From positions 682,001 to 746,000 of the forward strand of contig QRDG01000808.1 of assembly GCA_012064385.1 (NCBI GenBank): DNA of 64,000 bases, read 5' to 3'. The translations under genes were made by a program, and so were the position numbers. Source of the DNA: Puccinellia tenuiflora (taxonomy: Eukaryota; Streptophyta; Magnoliopsida; Poales; Poaceae). This document shows positions 55,325-64,000 of the stretch, piece by piece (position 1 is the first letter of the stretch; every line of letters starts with the position of its first letter). Below the pieces are notes generated by a model. That model saw only the letters and a program-made list of their open reading frames with translations, searched no databases and was not told the DNA's origin.

Positions 55325-56381
55325 ACTGGTGAAAGGTTACCGAGATCTGCAAAGAAAGGTTCACCGTCGGTGAGCGATGTGTGCCGTAGTGAAAACAGAG
55401 AGAAAAAGGGAGGAAAATATGCGAAGAGGCGAACAAGTTCTAGATCTAGAAGAGAAGCGAAGAGGAAGGAAAGTAATGCTACGGCGGCTAAGACATCGGC
55501 GGCACGCCACGACCACGGCCGTGGGATCACCGGCGGCGCGCATTGCGGCGGCGGTGAAGAAGCACAGTGCGAAGAAATAGAGGAAGAAGAAGGACAGAGA
55601 GAAGAGGAAGAACTTACCGCTGCGAGGTGCTTATGCGGCGGCGGCGAGGAATGCAACCGCAGCGTCCTGCGCGTCGTCCGGTGGCGGCTCGTCGGCGTGC
55701 GTGAATCCGTGCGGCGGCGGCAGGCTCCGGGCTCTGCGTGCACTGGAAAGCGAGGAGAACGAGGAGGCGAGGGAGAAGATGAGTGAATGCGGGGAGGGGG
55801 AAAAGATTTGCCCCGCTCCCCCTATTTATTTACGGCGGAGGAGATCGTGGGTGCGCGATCCGCTGCGCACGATCTCGTAACGGACGGGGAGTTACGTCCC
55901 CATGATCTGTGGCACGATTCCCCTTGCGGCTTAACTGCCGCACGATCTGCCCCACGATGGGCCACAGGAGGCCAACGGTCCAAGGGCGGTACACGCGATC
56001 GGGCGAGACCCGAGGAGACGCACGCACGGTCAAGGGTGCACTCAAGTGCTTACGTGGGCACAGTGGCCAAGACGACCGACGTCACACAGGTGGCACGCAT
56101 GCCTGTGGCACGTCCATCCGTGCACAAGGACCGAGGCGTCAGGCAGAGATGCTCTGCCACGTAGGGAACCGACGACTCGGAGGAGTCATGGGGTTTCATC
56201 CCGTAAGTCGGAATGATCCGACGCGATACGAAATATCAAGTTGGGATACATAGTGTTTTCCGACATACGAGTGTCGCCGGCATATGTTATGTCGGAGGTC
56301 AACTAAGGATGCTGATTTCGGGGTAAACCTGCCGTGGCCCTCCATCCGAGGCTGCAGGACCGCGCCAGCTTCGGGGACTAA
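55325..56381. other. Antisense leader/promoter region and polypurine tract
   Basis: Holds the GC-rich leader of the antisense gene (55325-55820), its TATA-like box, and inverted repeats around GATCGTG/CACGATC (55845-55960). The plus-strand polypurine tract TCGGGGACTAA lies at 56371-56381, abutting the 3' LTR. The 138-codon plus frame at 55370-55786 is a charged, low-complexity shadow. Confidence 0.6.
55823..55832 (-). promoter_or_regulatory. TATA-like box of the antisense gene
   Basis: The minus strand reads TAAATAAATA about 500 bp upstream of the antisense ATG, in an otherwise GC-rich region. The leader between contains a probable intron end (TTCTTTGCAG, minus, 55347-55356). Confidence 0.5.
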
Positions 56382-57276
56382 TGTCGGGGGGCAACCCCCG
56401 GATATGGGCAAGGCGTCGATATAAGGGTTGACTCGGTGTTGACCGGGTCACTGAAACCGACATAACTGTACCGGCTTACTCGGAGCTGGCCGGGTCATGA
56501 TTAACCGACATATTGTTATGTCGGATCATGCGAGTTATATGTCGGATCGTTCTTTGTTCTTCTTGTGTGCAGGGAAGGCGAAACCGAGTTACAGGGAATT
56601 CGGCATGCCTGTGCCGGATAAGGAGGCTTACTCGGGCCATGGTCAAGGCGCAGGTCTTGTCCCTATAATCACGGGTCAGGACGCAGAGCCACTTGCACGA
56701 TGGGACGAGGCCACTTGACCAGAGTGATTGACCTCCATGCCGCTGACCGAAGCGGTACCAGGGAGCAGTGCGTTGGAGGAGACAGATGGGACGTGCCACG
56801 GCGCGGTGACGGAAGCGGTCAGAGGACCGGGCGTGGCTACAGTCCGGGCTACGCCAGCACTGATGTCAGCCCTAACTTGTGCCCTGGGCTTCCCTTTATA
56901 AGGAGCACCAGGGGCTCCTCTTACGGGGACGCATGCATGCATACTTGCCTCGAGCATACGCATTTGAGCATTTCTTTCATAGTCAGTAGAGAGCTAGAGA
57001 GAGCTTCCGAGACTCGGTTGGAGGCCTAGATCATGCTATTCTTCTATCCAGCTCAAGGAGCAAGATTGTAATCACTAGTAGATCATATATACAGATCGGA
57101 TAGGCAGGAGTAGGGGTGTTATCTCCTCACGAGAGCCCCGAACCTGGGTAAAATCGTGTGTGTTAAGTTCTTTGTGTGCGTGTTCGTGCGTACAAGCCCT
57201 CCCCGGGTGCCTCCAGCGTCCATCGGCCCCACACATCAAGCCATCCTATGGCATCTGCCGTGACACCACCACGACA
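56382..57276 (+). repeat. 3' LTR of the Tat-like Gypsy (895 bp)
   Basis: Begins TGTCGGGGGGCAACCC and ends ACCACGACA before GGAAA. It is about 99% identical to the 5' LTR by eye; differences include CAATA/CGATA, CCAGA/CCGGA and three one- or two-base indels. Confidence 0.92.
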
Positions 57277-58059
57277 GGAAACATCATGTATTCAACTACA
57301 CTAACAAAGCTCATGATCACAACGAAGATCACATCATGGGAGAGAGAGATAACCACATAGCTACTTGTATAAGCCTCAGCCCCGATGAGGGACTACTCCC
57401 TCCTCATCGCGGGAAGCAGCGGTCTCGATGGAGATGGCCCCGGCGGTAGATCCCCGTCCCGGCAGGGTGCCGGAACAGGACCTTCTGAACCCCCGAAACT
57501 TGTCGGCGATGGCGGCAGAGCTCTGTTGCGTATTTGGGAAAATCCTTCGGGGGTTAGGGTTTTTGCATCGGGGATGATTTTATAGGCGTCGGAGGCGGCC
57601 GAGGGGTGCCCCACAGGGCAGGGGCGGGTCCCACCCACGGGTGGGCCCTAGGCCGCGGCAGGGGACCGCCCCTGGCCTGTGTGGGTCCCCTGGAGTCGCC
57701 CTTCTGGCTCCCTTCCTCATTTCTTCAATAAAAAATCTCCGTAAATTTTCGTCCAATTCTGAGAATATTTCCAGAAGTAACTTTCTGCAACAATTTCAGC
57801 ACAAAAACAGGGAACTGGCACTGGGCATCTTGTCAATAGGTTAGTCCGACAAAATGCATAAAAATGATGTAATATGATTGTAAAAACATGTGACAACATC
57901 ACAAAACTAGCATGGATCACTCAAAAATTATAGATACGTTTGAGACGTATCACTCTCCCAAATTTTTCGAGGCAAAAATTATTCCACCATATACCAAATG
58001 CCCATGTCTTAATATCCGTGCAAGAAAACTATACACCCTACACTAAGGAACGAAGGGAG

Positions 58060-59656
58060 TATAGAGGAAAACTTTAACCATTATGGATTTTTTTTTGTTA
58101 AATATCTGTTTAAAAGGGAGTTCCCCATCCTTCCCATGATGATGGAGAGACCTCCATCTACTAAAAATACTTGTTTTAAAATACCTATGAAAATTCTTGA
58201 AGATGTTATGAATACACTATGGAGGAAATGGAACTATCCATCTTTGATCTCACTTGCTTAATATCAAAAAATTATGTGAATTGTTTAACATTTTAAGTAT
58301 TCGAAGATAAGAGGTAAATAGAAAAAATATTTCCTTTATTGCTAGAAGGAAAGGCATTGGGATGGCATAGGCTTCTAGATAATTTTCATTTTTTGGCTTG
58401 AAAGAACTTATGTCTCTCTTTTATTCTAAAAAACCGTACTGGTGGCGTGTCAAAATAGAACATGCCACACTGATTTAATTCAAATCTTGGAAACCGCCGT
58501 ATTGAATTCAAATTTTGAAATGCATATTTACTTCAAAAAAATAATTAGAATGTACAAATTTTAAACTAGAAGAAAATTTTAAAATTTATAATACATTACA
58601 ATTTTGAATGAAATTTATTCTAAGGGTCTCGACAGTGACATGTTTAGGTTGTGTTCACAATTGGAATGAAGAATTTTATTGCTTATCAAGATATCCCACG
58701 TAAAAACGTTTGGCCCAAATTTGTAGGTATATTAATTGTGTATATATTTTGGAGAAATTGGTAAGATTTTTTTCCATATTTTGTGAAACTGGTAACTTTA
58801 GAAGTGCCCAAACCAAACCTAAGAAGTTTTACTATTTTTTCATACCAAAAATAGGGTTGTTATTTAAGAGAAAATATATGCTCATTTATGGTGAAACTTG
58901 AAGAAACCATGTTTCATTCTTTTTTTAATTCAAAAGAGTAGTGATGCTCTATTTTATGTTCTCGTGAGGGTGAGAACTGATGCGCTGGAAACATGTAAAA
59001 TGCTAAGTTGAACATCACTATTAATTTATGCTAAATATGTTTTTGAAATACCTACCAAATTTTGATTGAACTTAAATTGTCGTATGTTTACATTGTCAAT
59101 GCTCAAGCATACCGTCCCATTAGAATATTTGAAAATTTGGAAATGTGATTCCATGGAGTTTCATTGTGACTTGGTTTTCACTGCGTATTTTCTCCTTACT
59201 TAGAAGGTTATATTCTTCATACAGTTGTTGCAGTGTTTCATTAATGGTTTTGTAGTAATCGAATAATAGTCAAAACTGGCGTGCATGAAATCTTAGATCG
59301 AATCAGCTCGAACTCGGATACTAACGCGCCAAGGTAAGAAAAAGAGTTTAATGTTTCAAGTTGCAAGTACTCAACTAGCTCGTTAATATAATTCGATTGA
59401 ATCACTCGTTCATAGATTAGTCAACACTAACAAAAACAAAACCTTCGAGACAAAAATACATGAGCACGCAGGTCAAAGTCTTCAGTTTCGTAATGAGCTT
59501 AACAAGCCTAGCTACGGAGTCAACTCGAGTCGAGCCAAGCTGGAATTATCAGATCGTTATGTTAATGAGTCAAGTTGAGAAAGCTTAATAATAAATGAGT
59601 ATTTACTAGTCGAGTCGAGTTGAGTTGAGTTGGGTTGAGTCAAGCTGGCTGGATAT
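58060..59656. other. AT-rich spacer, no gene recognised
   Basis: Contains only short frames. A GAGTT/GAGTC-rich simple repeat (GAGTCGAGTTGAGTTGAGTTG) lies at about 59610-59645, directly before a Gypsy LTR. Nothing internal to the decayed Gypsy of 35708 is recognisable here. Confidence 0.45.
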
Positions 59657-61348
59657 TGATACGTCTCCGACGTATCTATAATTTTTTATGTTACATGCTT
59701 GATTATATATCAGTGCCACATGTTTTTATAATGTTTTTATATAATTTTGGCATGATTTATGGAACTAACCTATTAACAAGATGTCCAGTGCCAGTTCCTG
59801 TTTTCTGCTGTTTTTTTGTTTCAGAAAAGTTGTCTGTGAAGTTTCTCGGAACGCGCTGAAAATTTACGTGATTTATTTTCAAGTTGAAACAAAGACGGAA
59901 CCCGAAGGACGCCCGGAGGGGAGGCTCCCAGCCTCTAGACGCCCTCCAGGCGCGGCCCCACCCTAGGCCGCGCCTAGGGCCCAACTGGCGCCCTCCTTCG
60001 TCGCCTCGAGTCGCATCTTCACCTATAAATTGTTCTTCGTCCTGAAAACCCTAAGTACCCGATCATATTTTCCAGAAGACGTCCGAGGCCGCCGCCATCT
60101 CCAACCCTAGTTCGGGAGGGTTCTGCAGCTCTTCCCGGCAGCCTGCCGGAGAGGGGAATCGACACCAGAGGCATCTACACCACCATGCCTGCCTCCGGAG
60201 TGATGCGTGAGTAGTCCACCACGGGACTACGGATCCATAGCAGCAGCTAGATGGTTGTCTCTCCTCCTTGTACTCCGTTGCTTAGATCTTGTGAGCTGCC
60301 TATCATGATCAAGATCATATTATCTGTAACTGCTACATGATTGTGTTTGCATGGATCCGATGAATTGTGGAAGTCATTACTTTTGTTCATCTATGTTTGT
60401 AGTGTTGTTGAGGGTAGTATGATCTTGGCATGCCTCTCTCATCGATGTAGAAAGGAGATTGCTGTTGCCAAGAATATATTATTAAGTTGTGCACGTTTCA
60501 CGGGCCGAAACAGGGCAACTAGAACTTTAATTTATGCTAGACTGTTCGGCCCGCGCGCGAAAGTGGGATTCCTGCTGCCTCTGTCTCTGAGGCTCGGGTT
60601 GATAGAAACGATTTAATAAACAAGAGATGTGTTGTTGCCACTAGGAGAAAACAGCTGTGTGATTTCCTTTCGTTATTTACATTGCTTGGCATTATGCACT
60701 TTTGCTTATTGCAATGATCTGTTGCCTTGCACTTAATACTTTTGTGTGACATGACTGGAATAGCGATCCCAGAGTGGATTATTAGTCATAGATGCAGTTG
60801 GATAACGGTCTATGTATTTTGACGTAATGCCCATATTAGATGAAATGGTGAACTATATTGTTTTATGATAGCCTTGTTGTGCGCCCACAATTCTGTCAAT
60901 TGCCATGCTGTAATTTGTTTACCATCATGTATATCTTCTGGAGAGACAGCGCTAGTGAACTGTGGATCCTGGTCCTATTTTCCTACATTGTTTACAACCG
61001 TTTTAATAGCTTTTAATCATCATTTGCTCGCTGGTCATAATTCACTCTCATCATATTTTACATCCACACATTTAATTCTTTGTGTTCAGCAAGCCGGAGA
61101 GATTGACAACGTCTCTGTTTCATTGGGGGAAAGTAGTTTGTTTGTGATTGTGTGCAGGTCCATGTCAATTGTTGTAAACGGCGCCGTTGACACCTTGCTA
61201 AGCCTTCTCCAAGTCCTACTGGATTCGATAACCTTGGTTTTGTAATCAAGGGAAAACTGCTTCTATACTGCATCATACCTTCCTCTTGGGGTTCCCCGGG
61301 GATTTGAAGAAGGCTTCTCGACCTACCAAGTCTTCCGTCAACACGCCA
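59657..61348 (+). repeat. 5' LTR of the third Gypsy element (about 1.69 kb)
   Basis: Starts TGATACGTCTCC. The end is placed at CA 61347-61348, eleven bases before the PBS, but could shift a little. It contains a CTATAAATTG TATA-like motif near 60023. Confidence 0.65.
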
Positions 61349-61359
61349 AGCTTCTTTTC

Positions 61360-61377
61360 TGGCGCCGTTGTCGGGGA
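61360..61377 (+). other. Primer binding site of the third Gypsy element
   Basis: TGGCGCCGTTGTCGGGGA differs by one base from the PBS of the minus-strand element. Confidence 0.85.
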
Positions 61378-61550
61378 CTTGGAACCTTCAGCTAGGGGAG
61401 TTTCACACATCCTTTCACTTTACTTTGTGATTGTCTTGCTTAGTATATTTTTTTGTTAGTCTTGTTTTGCCTTTCGTTTGCTCTAAAACTGAAAACACAA
61501 AAAATATAAAAATTCCAGCACCTTGTTTAATTCGGTTTCACCTTGTTATC

Positions 61551-62423
61551 ATGTCTAGTCCTTTGCCTCTTAAGATGACACCTGAAGATGAAGTTCTCAC
61601 CTTCCGTCAAGGAAGTGGAGAAACTTTTAAAGATGCTTGGGCAAGAATTATGAGATCTTATGAAAAAACCGAGCCTACGATTACTTTGAGTATTCTGCTT
61701 GGCAATTTTTACTTTGGTCTCATACTTTGTTATAGATATGCTTTAGATACTATTGTGGGAGGAGATGTCCTCCGCCATAATGGAGATCAAGCTTTTAATG
61801 CTATCAAAAGTCTAATAGCAACCTCTTCCTCAGATAATAAGATTGAATCAACTTTGGAGAATATTGCTAATAAATTAGACATTCTTGACGAAAACATATC
61901 TAGCATGAAAGATATTGTAAGCATGGTTGAAGAGCTTCATGAGAGTGCTTTCTATAGGGCACCTGAAATTATTTTGGAACCCGAAAATACTATGACAAAT
62001 TGGTACCCTTTTGTTAAGATCGAATTAAATGGAAAACGTTTTAATGCAATCTGTGATATGACCGAATTTTCTATTATGCCTAAAACTATTTATAAATCTT
62101 TAGGTTTGTGGGGACTTTCTGAAAGTGCTAGTTATCTAAAACTTGCTGATAACTCCAGTAAAATTCCTTTGGGAAAAATAGGGGATTTCGAAACAAAATT
62201 TTGTGGTAATTTGTTCCCTATTGATTATTATGTTGTTGAATGCATAGGGGAAGGACAAATTACACTTGGAAGATCATTCTTGAAATCTGCTGGAGCCATC
62301 ATTAATATGCATGAAGGAGTTGTGACATTCCGTTCCACGGGAGGACACCACATCTTTCCAAAAGGTCATGGTAAGAATATCAAGGGAAGGCAATTGGGGA
62401 TCATCAAAATTGATAAAACTTGA
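61551..62423 (+). CDS. Gag/protease-like protein of a non-autonomous Gypsy element
   Basis: Encodes 290 residues from ATG 61551. Residues about 10-85 look like the start of a Gypsy gag (VLTFRQGSGETFKDAWARI). A helical linker follows (ENIANKLDILDENISSMKD). Residues about 150-275 have the layout of a retropepsin-like domain (NGKRFNAICDM, IMPKTIYKSLG, ITLGRSFLKSAGAIINMHEG). The catalytic site reads D169-Met-Thr rather than Asp-Thr/Ser/Leu-Gly, so protease activity is unlikely. No RT or integrase follows in the next 1.5 kb. The ATG at 61431 would add an unrelated hydrophobic leader and is not used. Confidence 0.65.
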   Translation: MSSPLPLKMTPEDEVLTFRQGSGETFKDAWARIMRSYEKTEPTITLSILLGNFYFGLILCYRYALDTIVGGDVLRHNGDQAFNAIKSLIATSSSDNKIESTLENIANKLDILDENISSMKDIVSMVEELHESAFYRAPEIILEPENTMTNWYPFVKIELNGKRFNAICDMTEFSIMPKTIYKSLGLWGLSESASYLKLADNSSKIPLGKIGDFETKFCGNLFPIDYYVVECIGEGQITLGRSFLKSAGAIINMHEGVVTFRSTGGHHIFPKGHGKNIKGRQLGIIKIDKT

Positions 62424-64000
62424 ATTTGCCCTTTCTGCCTAGCTAAAAGGCGTTAAAGAAAAGCGCTTATGGGAGGCAACCAATTTTATTTTTACCTTCT
62501 GTTTTTTTTTGTTTCTTTGAGTTTTGGGTGATGTTACTTCTATAACAACTTCCTTGTATCTTTTTGTTTTGGTTTTTGGTGCCAAGAATAGCCTCTAAAG
62601 AGAGGAAGACTAATTTGTGAGTTTGCTGTCCAGAAACAGATTTCTGTTCTTCACTGTTCGAAAAATCCAAAAAATCACAGAACGTCATTTGTGGCTTCAA
62701 ATTGTTGACAGCAAGCATAAGGGTTTTGTCTACCTTTCTCTAGTTTTAAGTTTTCTGATTTGAGGTCCAGAAGGGCCCCGAAAAAATTCATATTTACAGT
62801 TTGTTCTGTTTTTGACAGATTATGTCCTTAACTAGATTCGAACGGCGCGGCTCGCCGCGCGGCACTTGTAGCTTCTTTTAATTTTTTGCCCGTGGTTATC
62901 ACAATTTATACAGATTACTAAAAATACAGTTTAAATCCATATGTATTTGATATTTTGATCACATGTCAACAGATTCGAAAGAATATTTTTCACATCGTAT
63001 GAAATCAATAATCAAAGCATCACACAATAAAAATCTTAAGAAACAGGAAGATCAAACGAATGCTGAAGCACACAGTGAAAGTAATATAGAAATTCACACC
63101 GCATTCAATAAATAAATTTTGATCACATGGAAGTAGTACCAAGTACATAAGTTTCCATAAGTTTGGAAACACGATCTCAAACACCCGATAACTTTTGTGT
63201 AACCAACAACGATTCTAAAAGGCAGAAGTAGTTGGTCTCAACAACATTAACAATGAAACAATCGGCAACGAAGACCTGGACTGTGGAACAAATTTATCAC
63301 CGAGCACGGGTTGAACTCTGCTAGCACAATAAAGGGAAGTTTGCTCTTGCTTTACCAAGTCAAACTGAGAAATGTCAAACTTCCATATCTTGATATACAG
63401 GTAAGACTCTCATAAATTATAATCTGGGAATCTTAAGACTTCAAGTAGATAAACAGATCCCTGGGCCCGCAAATTAGTCTATAACCGTAACGCTTGTTAG
63501 ATATTATATACATATAAGCGTTGTCGGTAATATAAGTTTTACTCAAAAGAAAATTTCCGTCACACCATTGGCTAGTGTCGCCTGGTGGCAGGGTTTTGAA
63601 AATCAGACCAACTTTAATAAGACACAACAGAAAACCACACATTAACTTTCAGGCAAACATGCAAATTATTTTGCTGGGATGATTGAACTCGATCATATAA
63701 CCAAGATCATTGGTTTATTCCTCACGTACGAAGATAAGAAAAACAAACTTGCTATTATGTCGTGATACAATATAACTCTAGTTCATTTTTACAGTACAAA
63801 AACATATCTATAAGAGAAACACTCAGAAACAATAAAAGATGGAAAATAAGTTGCTAGATAGACATGATCGGACTTTTAGTTCAGTAAATACCTGGGCATT
63901 AGCTCCAGGGGATATAATAAATTTGCAAAATGGTTATTTCAGAAATCCATAACCCACTTATGCAGCAGCAAATATTCATGAGAAATAAGAGGCATGTTGG
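62424..64000. other. Gypsy internal DNA, then unclassified sequence
   Basis: To about 62835 this reads as Gypsy internal leader. At about 62836 a GC palindrome, GGCGCGGCTCGCCGCGCGGC, begins AT-rich DNA of unknown type to the window edge. Short frames only (69 codons at 63433-63642, minus). Confidence 0.4.

Larger units (their letters stand above)
43175..57276 (+). mobile_element. Gypsy LTR retrotransposon with Tat-lineage features and an antisense gene (14.1 kb)
   Basis: A GGAAA duplication flanks it (43170-43174, 57277-57281). LTRs 43175-44070 and 56382-57276 differ by about six substitutions and three small indels by eye. Order: LTR, PBS, gag, protease, reverse transcriptase, RNase H, second RNase H, integrase, then an antisense six-exon gene, polypurine tract, LTR. 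A second RNase H and an antisense gene between pol and the 3' LTR are known for the Tat lineage. The sense pol has several lesions, so the copy is non-autonomous now, but the near-identical LTRs show a recent insertion. Confidence 0.92.
37358..57952 (-). mobile_element. Non-autonomous Gypsy LTR retrotransposon (minus strand), itself hosting another Gypsy
   Basis: A CTCTC duplication flanks the element (37353-37357, 57953-57957). The 3' LTR is at left (37358-38869), the internal region 38870-42334, and the 5' LTR at right (42335-57952, interrupted). The PBS lies at 42307-42324. The only sizeable gene is a minus-strand frame of unknown function (41453-42163). There is no gag, protease, reverse transcriptase or integrase, so it must depend on proteins from related elements. 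LTRs differ by about 30 changes in 1.5 kb by eye (about 2%). LTR ends resemble those of the element at 59657, and the style is Sabrina-like (tentative). Confidence 0.85.
42335..57952 (-). repeat. 5' LTR of the minus-strand Gypsy element, split by a nested Gypsy
   Basis: LTR parts are 42335-43174 and 57282-57952, about 1,511 bp when the insert and one GGAAA copy are removed, which matches the partner LTR. It ends in GAGACGTATCA next to the CTCTC duplication. Confidence 0.88.
37197..58059. mobile_element. Stowaway-like MITE (about 263 bp), split by a Gypsy nest
   Basis: The left part 37197-37357 starts CTCCCTCCGTTTCTTG. The right part 57958-58059 ends AACGAAGGGAG. TA dinucleotides flank both ends (37195-37196, 58060-58061). 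These are Stowaway (Tc1/mariner) features. The two parts are separated by the 20.6-kb nested Gypsy insertion and its CTCTC target duplication. Confidence 0.75.
59657..62835 (+). mobile_element. Gypsy LTR retrotransposon, 5' part (plus strand)
   Basis: The 5' LTR is 59657-61348, the PBS 61360-61377, and a single coding frame lies at 61551-62423. Downstream the internal DNA is recognisable to about 62835 (GGAGGCAACCAATTTTA, TTTGACAGATTATG). The 3' LTR is not in the window, and the sequence changes character at about 62836, so the element is truncated, interrupted or continues beyond. The LTR end TGATACGTCTCCGACGTATC is shared in type with the minus-strand Gypsy, Sabrina-like (tentative). Confidence 0.72.

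Overview
The window looks like nuclear DNA of a large-genome grass, most likely a Triticeae species (wheat, Aegilops, barley or rye group). There is no bacterial gene organisation. Coding blocks are split by GT-AG introns, and most of the sequence is nested transposons of types common in Triticeae: a Copia LTR of BARE/WIS/Angela style, several Gypsy elements, CACTA elements starting CACTAGTAGAAAA or CACTACAAGAAA, a Mutator-like element (MULE) and MITEs. Family names rest on recalled similarity, because no search was possible. Termini, target-site duplications (TSDs), exon phases and lesions were read from the sequence.

Layout. 1-3249: 5' part of a minus-strand Copia element that runs off the left edge. 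3250-8954: an island with the only convincing host gene, a fasciclin (FAS1) domain gene (6850-7668, minus), plus a LINE-like insertion, a Tourist-like MITE and a duplicated copy of the gene's upstream region. 8955-22896: a CACTA block with a DEDDy exonuclease, a coiled-coil/TM pseudogene, a small gene split by a nested CACTA (13018-16353), and a multi-exon ORF2 ending in a Ulp1-like protease. 22897-34150: further diverged copies of the fasciclin upstream region, broken up by a 3.66-kb MULE (23793-27453), a hAT-like MITE (27753-28403) and a large unclassified segment. 34151-37194: unclassified DNA, then a decayed Gypsy LTR with its primer binding site (PBS).

37197-58059 is a layered nest: a Stowaway MITE split by a minus-strand non-autonomous Gypsy (37358-57952, TSD CTCTC), whose 5' LTR is split by a plus-strand Gypsy with Tat-lineage features (43175-57276, TSD GGAAA). 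LTR divergence by eye (about 2% outer, about 1% inner) agrees with this order. 58060-64000: AT-rich DNA, then the 5' end of a third Gypsy element whose one ORF has a degenerate protease motif.

The most striking system is inside the Tat-like Gypsy. Its sense pol is broken several times. On the opposite strand, between pol and the 3' LTR, lies a six-exon gene with its own TATA-like box. Its reading frame stays open across five GT-AG introns for about 1,113 codons. Second in interest is the MULE: convergent genes (a GRF zinc-finger/coiled-coil gene and a transposase gene lacking its catalytic core) flank three tandem hairpins.
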